From Candidatus Binataceae bacterium (GTDB lineage: Bacteria > Desulfobacterota > Binatia > Binatales > Binataceae): DNA of 51,508 nucleotides. The stretch lies in assembly GCA_036495685.1 (NCBI GenBank), contig DASXMJ010000094.1:1-51508 (forward strand), read 5' to 3'. The notes beneath the pieces are model-generated. The model saw only the letters and a program-made list of their open reading frames with translations, made no database searches and was not told the origin of the DNA. Below, one piece after another: positions 42,918 to 51,437 of the stretch. Every line of letters begins with the position of its first letter. The stretch's first letter is position 1. A program made the position numbers and the translations under genes.

Positions 42918-43739
42918 TCATTGGGCGCTGAACATTTTCATTACCTCGGGATGCGGGATCGGAGGGTTTGAGGTGAACGCATCGTAGGTGCCGGTGGTAA
43001 GGAGCTCCTGGGCGATTTTCCTTGCTAATGACAGGGCGGCAAATGCAGCGGCGCCACCGATGCTGAGGCGCGCGACTCCGAGACCCTGGAGCTCTGGCGC
43101 GGGAGGCAGACCAGGGGCGAGCATCACGTTCAGCGGCAAGGGAGACTCCTTTGCTATGCGCCTGATGGTTGCCGAGTCCGTCACTCCAGGGACAAAAGCA
43201 CCGTCCGCGCCCGCGGTGGCGTAGGTTTTGATGCGGCGGATGGTTTCATCGAAACGGCCGTCTTCTGCGCCCAGGCGGCGCAGATACACATCGGTGCGGG
43301 CATTGACAAAAAATCGGAGGCCGATTCTATTCGCCAACTCGCGGACACCCTTGATTTTGTCAGCGAGGACAACCGGCGGCTCCGTCGCGTCCTCGATGTT
43401 CATGCCGATCGCGCCCGCGTCGACGACGGCGCGCACGGTTTCACAGACGTCGGCCGCGGTGCTTCCATAGCCGGTTTCGAGGTCAACGGTGAGCGGAACG
43501 TTGACCACGCGCGTGACGCGACGGACTGCATCGAAGAGACGGTCGCGCGTGATGTGCTGGCCATCGGGGTAGCCGTTTGCGGCGGCGAGTCCGGAGCTGG
43601 TGGTGGCAACGGCGGGGGCGCCTGCGAGTTCGAAGACTCGGGCACTGGCAGCGTCCCAGCAATTGAGGAGAACGAGAATTTTGCTCGCATGATGAAGTTG
43701 CTGGAATGCTTGGGCTTTTGCGATTTGGGATTGGTTCAT
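42918..43739 (-). CDS. isocitrate lyase/PEP mutase superfamily protein
   Basis: TIM-barrel protein of 273 residues. LNCWDAASARVFELAGAPAVA near 25, PLTVDLETGYG near 83 (metal-binding acidic residues), GMNIEDATEP near 115 and FFVNARTDVYLR near 142 are the standard landmarks. The C-K-[KR]-C-G-H catalytic loop of true isocitrate lyase is absent; the protein belongs to the small PEP-mutase/methylisocitrate lyase-like group that cleaves or rearranges 2-oxo or oxaloacetate-type substrates. The substrate is unknown. AGGAG lies 8 bases before the ATG. It sits between the DUF1272 and epoxide hydrolase-like genes. Confidence 0.87.
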   Translation of the reverse strand: MNQSQIAKAQAFQQLHHASKILVLLNCWDAASARVFELAGAPAVATTSSGLAAANGYPDGQHITRDRLFDAVRRVTRVVNVPLTVDLETGYGSTAADVCETVRAVVDAGAIGMNIEDATEPPVVLADKIKGVRELANRIGLRFFVNARTDVYLRRLGAEDGRFDETIRRIKTYATAGADGAFVPGVTDSATIRRIAKESPLPLNVMLAPGLPPAPELQGLGVARLSIGGAAAFAALSLARKIAQELLTTGTYDAFTSNPPIPHPEVMKMFSAQ

Positions 43740-43917
43740 GGTTCGGCTCCTGGTTCCTTAATTCGGTGGTCATGGTCAATCGATGAGAACCCCGGTGAAA
43801 CGCGGATGTGAGAACGGGAAGATTCTTAAATGCCTAGAGGACGCTCTGCCAAGAAATTCGGCTCAGCGGCTCGCCTGGTTCGGCCGCTCGTACCGTAAAC
43901 ACCGGGGGTCATCTGGG

Positions 43918-44292
43918 CTAGGAGGCGGGGGCGAGAACGCCACCGCAGTTTGGACAGGTTTGATTCATGGCGCTCGCGCAGTCTGGGCAGAAAGTGCACT
44001 GGAACGAGCAGACGTGCGCGTCTGAGCGGACCGGTAGAGGTTTGCCACACTTCTCGCAGCTTTCTTTTGCGGTGGTCATCAGGCGCAGTAGTCCGCCATT
44101 CTCTTCCTCGCGGGTGGCGGCCTTGAGGAGAGCTTCGCGAGCTTTGAAGTTCTGCTCGTGGGCAGCCCACGCACGATAGAGTCCGGCACCGGTCGATTCC
44201 AGCCGGCCGAGCAGGGCCATTTGCTCGTGGCGAGAGAGGCCCGCGAACAGTGACGCCATGACCTGTTCCGGCGAGGTGTCGAGTTTGCCCAA
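43918..44292 (-). CDS. DUF1272-type zinc-binding protein with N-terminal helical region
   Basis: Protein of 124 residues. The C-terminal 45 residues contain CEKCGKPLP, CSFQCTFCPDC and CPNCGG. This arrangement matches DUF1272, a small probable zinc-ribbon family of unknown function. The first 75 residues are helical (SLFAGLSRHEQMALLGRLES, then AWAAHEQNFKAREALLKA) and are an extension not typical of DUF1272, so this may be a fusion with a DNA- or protein-binding helix. The start is TTG 44292 with AAAGGGG about 9 bases upstream; the larger frame to 44598 is a shadow of the thioesterase. It begins 17 bp after the thioesterase stop, implying one operon. Confidence 0.78.
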   Translation of the reverse strand: MGKLDTSPEQVMASLFAGLSRHEQMALLGRLESTGAGLYRAWAAHEQNFKAREALLKAATREEENGGLLRLMTTAKESCEKCGKPLPVRSDAHVCSFQCTFCPDCASAMNQTCPNCGGVLAPAS

Positions 44293-44309
44293 TGGTCGTT
44301 CCCCTTTCG

Positions 44310-44717
44310 CTACGATCTTGCTTCGAGCACCATCTGTGTCTGCGTGACAATCGCAAGCAGGCGTCCATCCGCAGCAGTGACCCGCGTCTGCCACACCATG
44401 GTGCGCCGACCGCGATGAATCGCGGCGCATTCCGCTCTCACGGTGGTTCCCACCGGAGCAGGAGCGAGAAAATTGGTTTTGGACTCGATGGTAGTGGTGC
44501 CCTGCCCGTCTTTCAGATTGACGAGAGTCGCGTACGCGCCGAGCGTGTCCGCCAGCGCCATGAGTGCGCCGCCATGCAACACCTCGGGGTTGGTGCACAA
44601 CTCCTTGCGCACCAGCAATTCCGCGGTCACCCGCTCGGGTGACGCGCCAAGGAACTTGACGCCGAGTAGTTCAGAGAAGGGCAGCGGATTGTTCTGGATA
44701 CTGGTCAACTCATCCAT
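44310..44717 (-). CDS. hotdog-fold thioesterase (PaaI/4HBT-like)
   Basis: Protein of 135 residues. PEVLHGGALMALADTLGAYA near 45-64 carries the catalytic His-Gly-Gly and Asp of the PaaI/YbgC-type hotdog family, and FLAPAPVGTTVRAECAAIHR gives the following strands. It should hydrolyse an aryl- or acyl-CoA. GGAG lies 8 bases before the ATG. In the same-strand run after the carboxylase and the AhpD-like gene, it could remove CoA from a dead-end intermediate of that pathway. Confidence 0.88.
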   Translation of the reverse strand: MDELTSIQNNPLPFSELLGVKFLGASPERVTAELLVRKELCTNPEVLHGGALMALADTLGAYATLVNLKDGQGTTTIESKTNFLAPAPVGTTVRAECAAIHRGRRTMVWQTRVTAADGRLLAIVTQTQMVLEARS

Positions 44718-44807
44718 CGCATAAGCTCCAGTTTACATAGCCTGACAAAGGTGAAGCATTGGCGGCAACCGGCTCTCTTACGTGCGAGGTAATCATTAGT
44801 ATCCGGT

Positions 44808-45383
44808 TCAGCCGCTCTTAAGCGCCTTTCGCACCGGATGATCGGGCGGCAGGGTGCAGAGGCCGTCGCTCTCGATCTTCAGTGCGCAATTGAAGCGCGC
44901 GCGGAAATTCTCGAGCGCGATTGCCTGAGTCAATTCGACCACCTGCTCATCGCTGAACTGCGCGCGGACCTCGGCGAACACCTCATCGGAAACCTCCGCA
45001 GGCGTACGGGTCATTCCCTCGGCATAGCGCAACAGCGCTTTTTCCCGCCGATCGAAGCTCAGACTCGTCTCGAAATCAGCGAGCGCTTCGAGCTGCTGGT
45101 CGGTGATGCCCGCGTCTCTGCCCACGGCAGAGTTAATGTCGACTCAGAAAGGACATCCGATCATCTGCGCGGTGCGCACGAAAGCGAGCGTCTTGAGGCG
45201 GCCGTCCACCACGGTGGATGCGGCAACCGCCTGATTCAGCCGACCTGAGGCCAGAAAAATCTCCGGACGATGCGCCATCACCAGATTGGGCGTGATGACT
45301 CGGCCAAACAACTCGATGCTTTTCTGGAAGGCCGCTCTTACACTGTCCGGTGCGAGCTCAGGATCGATTCCTTTGATTCGCAT
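44808..45383 (-). CDS. AhpD/carboxymuconolactone-decarboxylase-like protein, candidate selenoprotein (in-frame TGA)
   Basis: Reading TGA 45144-45146 as an amino acid, the frame runs from ATG 45383 to TAA, 191 residues. The part before it ends RLKTLAFVRTAQMIGCPF and the part after begins VDINSAVGRDAGITDQQ. Homologues in the carboxymuconolactone decarboxylase/AhpD family read G-C-P-F-C-[IV]-D-I there, so TGA replaces the second Cys of the C-x-x-C redox pair (C77-P-F-U80). A SECIS-like hairpin follows at 45116-45132. The downstream part alone would need to start at GTG 45125, which has no ribosome site. Peroxidase-linked thiol/selenol chemistry is expected. The alternative is a nonsense mutation. 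Confidence 0.78.
45116..45132 (-). promoter_or_regulatory. candidate bacterial SECIS element of the AhpD-like gene
   Basis: In mRNA sense: CUCUGCC, loop GUG, GGCAGAG; a perfect seven-pair stem beginning 11 bases after the UGA, with the loop starting 18 bases after it. Stem length, three-base loop and leading GU match the element in the rhodanese-like gene. The position falls in the 16-37 base window used for bacterial SECIS elements. Confidence 0.68.
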
Positions 45384-45508
45384 GATTTCAACCACCCTGA
45401 AGTCTGCCTTTCCAATTGATACACCGATGCGCAGGATGAGTGGACCGTTAACCTTAGCTCCCTCCTGCCGTTGGGAGAGAATCTGGTCGAAAGGCTCCCG
45501 CCGCAAGC

Positions 45509-48500
45509 TTACCAGGTGTCGATGCAGGGTCGCTTTTTACCGCTGCGGGGTGGGGGCGGCGGCGCTGATTGCAGAGCCGTCATGATCCACTTGCGCGACT
45601 CGAGCGGATCGATGACGTCATCGATTTCGAAGGTCGAGGCAGTGTTGACCGCCTTACCGTGCTTGTACATCCGATCGACCATCTCGTCGAACAGCGCCTT
45701 GCGCTGGTCGGGATCCTCGACCGCGGCGAGTTCCTTGCGATAACCGAGTTTGACCGCGCCCTCGAGCCCCATACCGCCGAATTCTCCGGTCGGCCACGCG
45801 ACCGTGAACAAGGGCGCCTTGAAGCTGCCGCCCGCCATGGCCTGGGCGCCGAGTCCGTAACCCTTGCGCAGCACGATGGTGAAAAACGGGACCGTCAGGC
45901 TCGCACCGACAACGAACATTCGCGAGGCGTGGCGCACCAAACCGGTTTTTTCGATTTCCGGTCCGACCATGATTCCGGGCGTGTCGCACAGGAACAGAAT
46001 CGGGATGTCGTAGGCATCGCAGAGCTGCATGAAGCGCGCCGCCTTGTCGGCGCCGTTGCTTTCGATCGCGCCGGCGAGATAGGTGGGGTTGTTCGCGATT
46101 ACGCCGAGCGGCCGTCCCTCGATTCTGACCAGCGCGGTGACCATCCCGTGCCCGAAGTGACGCCGGACCTCGAGAACCGAGCCGGTGTCGGCCAGCGTCT
46201 CGATCACTTTGCGGACGTCGTAGATGCGAAGGCGATTCTCCGGAATGAGTCCGCGGAGCAGTCTTTGATCGGCGCAGCTCCAGCCCTCGATCGATCCTTG
46301 GAAATAAGAGAGATACTTGCGCGCGACCTGAACCGCTTCGCGCTCGTTCTCGACCGGAAGGTCGATGACCCCGTTCCGGACCTGCACCTCGACGGGACCG
46401 ACTTCCTCGGGACGGAAGATGCCGAGCCCTCCGCCCTCGATCATCGCGGGACCGCCCATCCCGATATTGGAATTGCGCGTTGCGATCACCACGTCGCAGC
46501 ATCCGAGGATCGCCGCATTTCCCGCGAAACATCTGCCGGAGTTGATGCCGACCATAGGGACCAGTCCACTGAGCTTGCCCCAATAAGCAAACGCCATGCA
46601 GTCGAGCCCGGCCACCCCGACGCCATCGGTATCGCCGGGGCGGCCGCCCCCGCCTTCTGTGAAGAAGACCACCGGGAGCCGCGATTTCATCGCGATTTCG
46701 AACATTCGATCTTTCTTGCGATGGTTCTGCTGACCCTGAGTTCCCGCGAGCACCGTATAGTCGTAGGACATCACGATGCATTGCGCGCGCGAGTCTTCGA
46801 ACAGGTCCCCATTGATACGTCCGATGCCCGCGAGCATCCCGTCAGCGGGCGTGTTCTTGACCAGGTCCTCGACGGTTCGGCGCCGGCGTTGGGCCGCGAT
46901 AACGATTGGGCCATATTCGACGAAGGTTCCGGAGTCGCACAGGTCGGTGACGTTCTCGCGAGCGGTGCGCTGGTCGGTCTTGCGCCGGCGCGCGACCGCG
47001 TCGGGCCGCGACTCATCCATGCCGAGGAGATGCCGCTCGTGCACTTCTGACAAGTCGGCACGGATGTGATCGAGGTCGATTTGCTTCTGCTCTGCCGCCG
47101 CGGAGACCTGAACCTCCGCTTCCTCGATGAGTGCGAGCGGGTGACCTTCGAAGATGGCATCGCCGACCGCGACCAAAATCTGGCGCACCGCACCACTGAC
47201 CTCAGCTCGAATCACATGCTCCATCTTCATCGCTTCCATGACGAACAGCTGCTGCTCCCTGTGCACGAGATCGCCCTCCATGACATCGATGGAAACGATG
47301 GTCCCCTGCATCGGTGCCGAGATCGCGACCATCCCCGCCGGGACCGCGATGTCGTTGCGGGGAGCGGCGGCGAGCGGAGCATCCTGCCCGACTACGGCGG
47401 TTTCGCCCGACTTACCGTGATGGAGCACGGCGAGCGGATCGCGGGTATCGATTCTGGCACCCGCGAGCCGCGGAGCGGCGCCGCGTTCGAAGAATAGGCG
47501 GCGATGAACAGAACCCGACGTGCCGTTCAGTTGCGCGATGTGATCGTCGATGAACCGTGTGTACAGACGGTTCGCCGCAAAATCCGGATGACTGAGCAAG
47601 CTCTGCAGGAAGCCCAGGCTGGTGGATACCCCTTCGACCTTAAACTCGCAGAGTGCACGATAGGCTCGCTTCACCACGTCGGAAAAATCGGGCGATGGCG
47701 AATGGGCGATCAGCTTCGCGAGCAAAGAATCGAAGTTCGAATTGGTCGTGTAGCCGACATAGGCGAAGGTATCGACGCGAAGGCCGGGACCCGAAGGCGG
47801 CTCGAATGCAGTGAGCGTTCCGCCGGAGGGCTTGGCGGTCCCGTCGGGTCGCATCGATTCCATGTTGATGCGCGTCTGAATTGCAAATCCGCGCGGCTTG
47901 GGGACGTTTTTCTGCTCCAGGCCAAGCTGCGCTAGAGATTTTCCGGCCGCAAGCTGAAACTGCGATTGCACAAGGTCGACGCCCGTGACTTGCTCGGTTA
48001 CCGTGTGTTCTACCTGCAGGCGCGCATTGGCTTCGATGAAGGCGAAGGATCCACCGCCGTCGACGGTCGCATCGATCAGAAACTCGAAGGTACCAAGATT
48101 GTTGTAGTGACCTTCCTTGGCAAGCTTCAGCGCGGCAGAGATGATTTCATCGCGCAGCATGGGAGCGAGGCTCGGGCTTGGCGCGATTTCGACGATCTTC
48201 TGGTTCTGACGCTGCACGCTGCATTCGCGCTCCCAGAGGTGGCTCACGTGACCGGCGTTGTCACCCAGAATCTGAACCTCGATATGGCGCGCACGCGGCA
48301 TCAGCTGCTCGACGTAGACATCTCCAATGCCGAATGCCGCGCGTGCCTCGGACTGGCAGCGTTTGAAAGCCTCGTCGATATCTTCGGCGCGATGAACCGC
48401 GCGGATGCCGCGGCCCCCGCCACCGGCAACCGCCTTGATCATGATGGACGCGTCCGGGCCGAGTGACCCGAAAAAGGTCTTGGCCTCGCTGAGGGTTGTC

Positions 48501-48910
48501 GCGCCCGCGGTACCGCGCAGCAGCGGAATGCCCGCGTGGTCGGCGAGGGTGCGCGCCCGGACTTTGTCACCGAACAGGTCGAGGACTTCGGGGCGCGGAC
48601 CGATGAAAGTGATTCCGGCTTCGGAGCATCGACGTGCGAAGGCGCCATTCTCGCTCAGAAATCCGTAGCCAGGATGGATCGCGTCGCATTTGGCGGCCTG
48701 AGCGACCGCGATTAGCTGCTCGATATCAAGGTAAGCCGCGGCACCTTTGCCCCGCAGCGCGCGCGCATCATCGGCCTTTCGCGTGTGCAGTGATTGAGCA
48801 TCATCCTCTGAAAAAACCGCGACAGTGGAAATGCCCAGTTCTGCTGCGGCGCGCATGACACGAATCGCAATTTCGCCACGATTGGCGACCAGCAGGTTCT
48901 TCGAAAGCAT
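45509..48910 (-). CDS. single-chain acyl-CoA carboxylase (biotin carboxylase-BCCP-carboxyltransferase)
   Basis: Protein of 1133 residues with all parts of a biotin-dependent carboxylase. Biotin carboxylase (about 1-450) shows NLLVANRGEIAIRV, AVAGGGGRGIR (ATP-grasp loop) and FIEANARLQVEHTVTE. The biotinyl domain has VMEAMKMEH with lysine 562. Carboxyltransferase (about 650-1120) shows FFTEGGGGRPGDT and FLCDTPGIMVG. This order equals the single-chain long-chain acyl-CoA carboxylases (LCC); acetyl-, propionyl- or longer acyl-CoA substrates are all possible. It ends in a proline run. First gene of the same-strand series with the AhpD-like protein and thioesterase. Confidence 0.93.
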   Translation of the reverse strand: MLSKNLLVANRGEIAIRVMRAAAELGISTVAVFSEDDAQSLHTRKADDARALRGKGAAAYLDIEQLIAVAQAAKCDAIHPGYGFLSENGAFARRCSEAGITFIGPRPEVLDLFGDKVRARTLADHAGIPLLRGTAGATTLSEAKTFFGSLGPDASIMIKAVAGGGGRGIRAVHRAEDIDEAFKRCQSEARAAFGIGDVYVEQLMPRARHIEVQILGDNAGHVSHLWERECSVQRQNQKIVEIAPSPSLAPMLRDEIISAALKLAKEGHYNNLGTFEFLIDATVDGGGSFAFIEANARLQVEHTVTEQVTGVDLVQSQFQLAAGKSLAQLGLEQKNVPKPRGFAIQTRINMESMRPDGTAKPSGGTLTAFEPPSGPGLRVDTFAYVGYTTNSNFDSLLAKLIAHSPSPDFSDVVKRAYRALCEFKVEGVSTSLGFLQSLLSHPDFAANRLYTRFIDDHIAQLNGTSGSVHRRLFFERGAAPRLAGARIDTRDPLAVLHHGKSGETAVVGQDAPLAAAPRNDIAVPAGMVAISAPMQGTIVSIDVMEGDLVHREQQLFVMEAMKMEHVIRAEVSGAVRQILVAVGDAIFEGHPLALIEEAEVQVSAAAEQKQIDLDHIRADLSEVHERHLLGMDESRPDAVARRRKTDQRTARENVTDLCDSGTFVEYGPIVIAAQRRRRTVEDLVKNTPADGMLAGIGRINGDLFEDSRAQCIVMSYDYTVLAGTQGQQNHRKKDRMFEIAMKSRLPVVFFTEGGGGRPGDTDGVGVAGLDCMAFAYWGKLSGLVPMVGINSGRCFAGNAAILGCCDVVIATRNSNIGMGGPAMIEGGGLGIFRPEEVGPVEVQVRNGVIDLPVENEREAVQVARKYLSYFQGSIEGWSCADQRLLRGLIPENRLRIYDVRKVIETLADTGSVLEVRRHFGHGMVTALVRIEGRPLGVIANNPTYLAGAIESNGADKAARFMQLCDAYDIPILFLCDTPGIMVGPEIEKTGLVRHASRMFVVGASLTVPFFTIVLRKGYGLGAQAMAGGSFKAPLFTVAWPTGEFGGMGLEGAVKLGYRKELAAVEDPDQRKALFDEMVDRMYKHGKAVNTASTFEIDDVIDPLESRKWIMTALQSAPPPPPRSGKKRPCIDTW

Positions 48911-49177
48911 GAATTAGGCTTACTCTCCCCTTAGCGAACGCATCGAACGGCAAATGTCTTCACCTGATCTATCAGATAAAAGCAAAGTCTTGTGGCATTG
49001 TGGAAGTGCAGTGAGGGGCTCCCAACCCCACGCCGAATAGGAGAGCGGCTGGAAGTGCGACTCAACCAGACCCCCTCGAGCCCAGCCAGCGCAGGAAGAT
49101 CGCGCTGTCTGGGGACCCATTGGTGGTACCCTTTCTTTCCCCGACCACGAGTTAGAGGGTAGCTTGAACCGCCGCCG

Positions 49178-51148
49178 ATGCCTTCGGACACAAACGCTGC
49201 CTGGCCTCCAACCGTAAACTCGCCATCGGCGGCGGGTGCGGCATTCTTACGGCGCGACCTTGCATCCCGCGCGGTCGCGATCGCCATGATTACGGCGCTC
49301 AGCGTGATCCAGCTCTGCGGGCTGACCCGCTATTTTCCGATCGATTCCTGGACCGACCGGCATCCATTTTTCACCAACAGCTACGCACTCCATTTTGCGC
49401 GCAGCTTGTTGAGCTCCAGGGCGATGGCGCGGCACCTCAGGCTGTGGAGCTACAGCCCCTTCTTGATGGCGGGCTATCCGGCCGGGACGCGAACCGAGCC
49501 AATAGGCGACGCAGTCGCGCTGTGGTTTTGGTTGTGTAGCGGTCTTTCAACGGTCCGATGGGTAGGCCGGGCTGCTGTCCTCTACAAAATGTTCGTGGTC
49601 GGAATATTGGTATGCGTTCCCGCTGCGGCCGCTTCGACGGCGATCTGGCTCGGCTTCGATTGGAGCATCGCGACGATCTCGGCGGCGCTCGGTGTATTTG
49701 GAACATTCAATTACCCGGGACTGATGATGCTTCGGGCCGGAATGTTCGCGTTCTTCGCGGCCGCTTTCCTGTGTGCGGCGTGGAGCGCGCTGCTCTACCA
49801 TTCGCTTGAGAGGGGTCCGGCGCATCGCGCGGCGGTCGCGATAAGTGGCGGGCTGCTCACCTATCTCCATCCCCTGACCGCGCTTCTGCTGATTCCGGCC
49901 TCGATTGGGTGCCTTGCGGAATGCCGAACCCGTAAGCGTCTGTTGTCACTGGCCGCCACGCTGGCGGCGGCACTCGCGATTTCGCTTGGCTGGCTATGGC
50001 CGCTCCTGATGACCTGGGATCTCGGCGTTCATTTCGCCCATTGGTGGAGAACCTCAGGAACAGTGAGGGGTAGCCTGGCGGCGTTTTTTCGCTGGCGCTT
50101 GCCGTTTCCACCCATAGCAGTCGCCGCCGCCGCAACGTACGGCGGAGTGCGCGCGCCGTTGCGCAAGCGTTTCCTTAGTCTGTGGCTCGCTGCGATTCTG
50201 AGTTTTGGCGTGCTTGCTTACTTTGGATCGGAGCTAGGAGCCCTCGCGAACCTGGAGCCGGGACGATTCGAAGTGCCTTTTTTCTCGTTCGCGGCACCCC
50301 TGGCCGCCTATGGTATCCGCGACGGGTGGCACTGGCTCGGACAACTTCGGACCCCGATGCGCCAGCTGAGCAAATCATTGGCAATCGTGGTGGTAGTGTT
50401 CTTCGCGCTAGTCTCCGTCGCGTCGCTGTGGCTCGAGACAGCGGCGCATGGACCTATAACCACCACGCTTCCGGATCAGGCCCAAGAAATCTGGCAATGG
50501 ATGGAGACGTCCGAGCATGATTCGCGAATGGTGATGGAGTCGGGATGGACTGTCGATGAGAATGGCGGGGTTGTGGCACCCTATTTCAACAGCGATATCG
50601 GCATGCTGTGGGCAATCGAGAGCAATCGGGAACTCATCGGTGCGTCGCCCAGCGAAGGTTTTACCGCGTTCAGCTTTACCGACCTGGGCAACGGAGTCGC
50701 GTTTGGCAAGCCGCTGTCCAGCTTGAGCCCGGCTCAGTTTCGCGCCGAACTCGAAACTTACAATGTAGGCTCCCTGATCGCCTGGTCGGCCGAGGCAAAG
50801 GAATACCTCGATCGAGTTGATGGGCTGGTACCGCTGCAAAGAAGCGACCCATATATGCTCTACGGGGTCGCCGGCAGCCACACATTTCTGATGTCAGGAA
50901 AGGCAGGTTCCGTTAGTGCGGATCAGGATTGCATTCGGATCAAAGCCGCGGACCCGGGGCGGCTGATTTTGAAATACCACTACTTCAAGACGCTACGCAC
51001 TGACCCGCCGATCGCCATGAGCGCAGCGCCGATCGCCAATGGTGACCCGATTCCCTTCATCGCGATCGATAACGACGTCAGGCGCGATATACGAGTTTAC
51101 AATGCTGGCTTTAGCGGCTGGGGTAGTGCGGCGGATGCCTGTCATTAA
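49178..51148 (+). CDS. large polytopic membrane protein, GT-C-like (PTPS-related type)
   Basis: Protein of 656 residues with about ten transmembrane helices up to residue 420, followed by a soluble C-terminal domain of about 230 residues. Helix 1 (about 32-48) is followed by RYFPIDSWTDRHPFFTNSYA, with acidic residues in the first extracytoplasmic loop as in GT-C glycosyltransferases and the PTPS-related membrane family. LWSYSPFLMAGYPAGTRTEP is similar to that family. It may transfer a lipid-linked sugar; this is inferred from topology and loop residues only. The first 30 residues are low-complexity and the start could be later. No operon mate is seen. Confidence 0.7.
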   Translation: MPSDTNAAWPPTVNSPSAAGAAFLRRDLASRAVAIAMITALSVIQLCGLTRYFPIDSWTDRHPFFTNSYALHFARSLLSSRAMARHLRLWSYSPFLMAGYPAGTRTEPIGDAVALWFWLCSGLSTVRWVGRAAVLYKMFVVGILVCVPAAAASTAIWLGFDWSIATISAALGVFGTFNYPGLMMLRAGMFAFFAAAFLCAAWSALLYHSLERGPAHRAAVAISGGLLTYLHPLTALLLIPASIGCLAECRTRKRLLSLAATLAAALAISLGWLWPLLMTWDLGVHFAHWWRTSGTVRGSLAAFFRWRLPFPPIAVAAAATYGGVRAPLRKRFLSLWLAAILSFGVLAYFGSELGALANLEPGRFEVPFFSFAAPLAAYGIRDGWHWLGQLRTPMRQLSKSLAIVVVVFFALVSVASLWLETAAHGPITTTLPDQAQEIWQWMETSEHDSRMVMESGWTVDENGGVVAPYFNSDIGMLWAIESNRELIGASPSEGFTAFSFTDLGNGVAFGKPLSSLSPAQFRAELETYNVGSLIAWSAEAKEYLDRVDGLVPLQRSDPYMLYGVAGSHTFLMSGKAGSVSADQDCIRIKAADPGRLILKYHYFKTLRTDPPIAMSAAPIANGDPIPFIAIDNDVRRDIRVYNAGFSGWGSAADACH

Positions 51149-51319
51149 GCAGGTCGGTGGGGGTGCGACTCAACCTCGCCGCTGCGAATCGTCATAAAGT
51201 AGCCGCGGGCGCGGCTAATCGTAAGACCTAGGTCGGCGAGAAACGGGGGGTCAGCCAAGAGCACCTTGTCGGCTAAAGCAAACGTCAACCGCTCGAACAG
51301 TTGGCAGGGCCGTGCGCAA

Positions 51320-51347
51320 CGCGCGAGTCCGTGTGCGGACTCCCGCG
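51320..51347. other. strong hairpin in the right-hand intergenic region
   Basis: CGCG, one C-C mismatch, GAGTCCG, loop TGTG, CGGACTC, mismatch, CGCG: 11 pairs in all. No U tract follows, so it is not a standard terminator. It lies 171 bp after the membrane protein gene in a 289-bp stretch (51149-51437) where I see no gene. Confidence 0.5.
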
Positions 51348-51437
51348 ACTTCGCTTACAGCGAGCAGCACACAGTGAGAACCGGCCGCTTAGGGTTGCCA
51401 AACGGGGGTGCCGGTTCGAAGCCTATCACTCGCTTCA

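Noticed and set aside
45654..46781. 375-residue minus-strand ORF inside the carboxylase gene
   Set aside because: Arg/Gly/Pro-rich out-of-frame shadow of the carboxyltransferase domain; the in-frame 1133-residue protein matches the family throughout.
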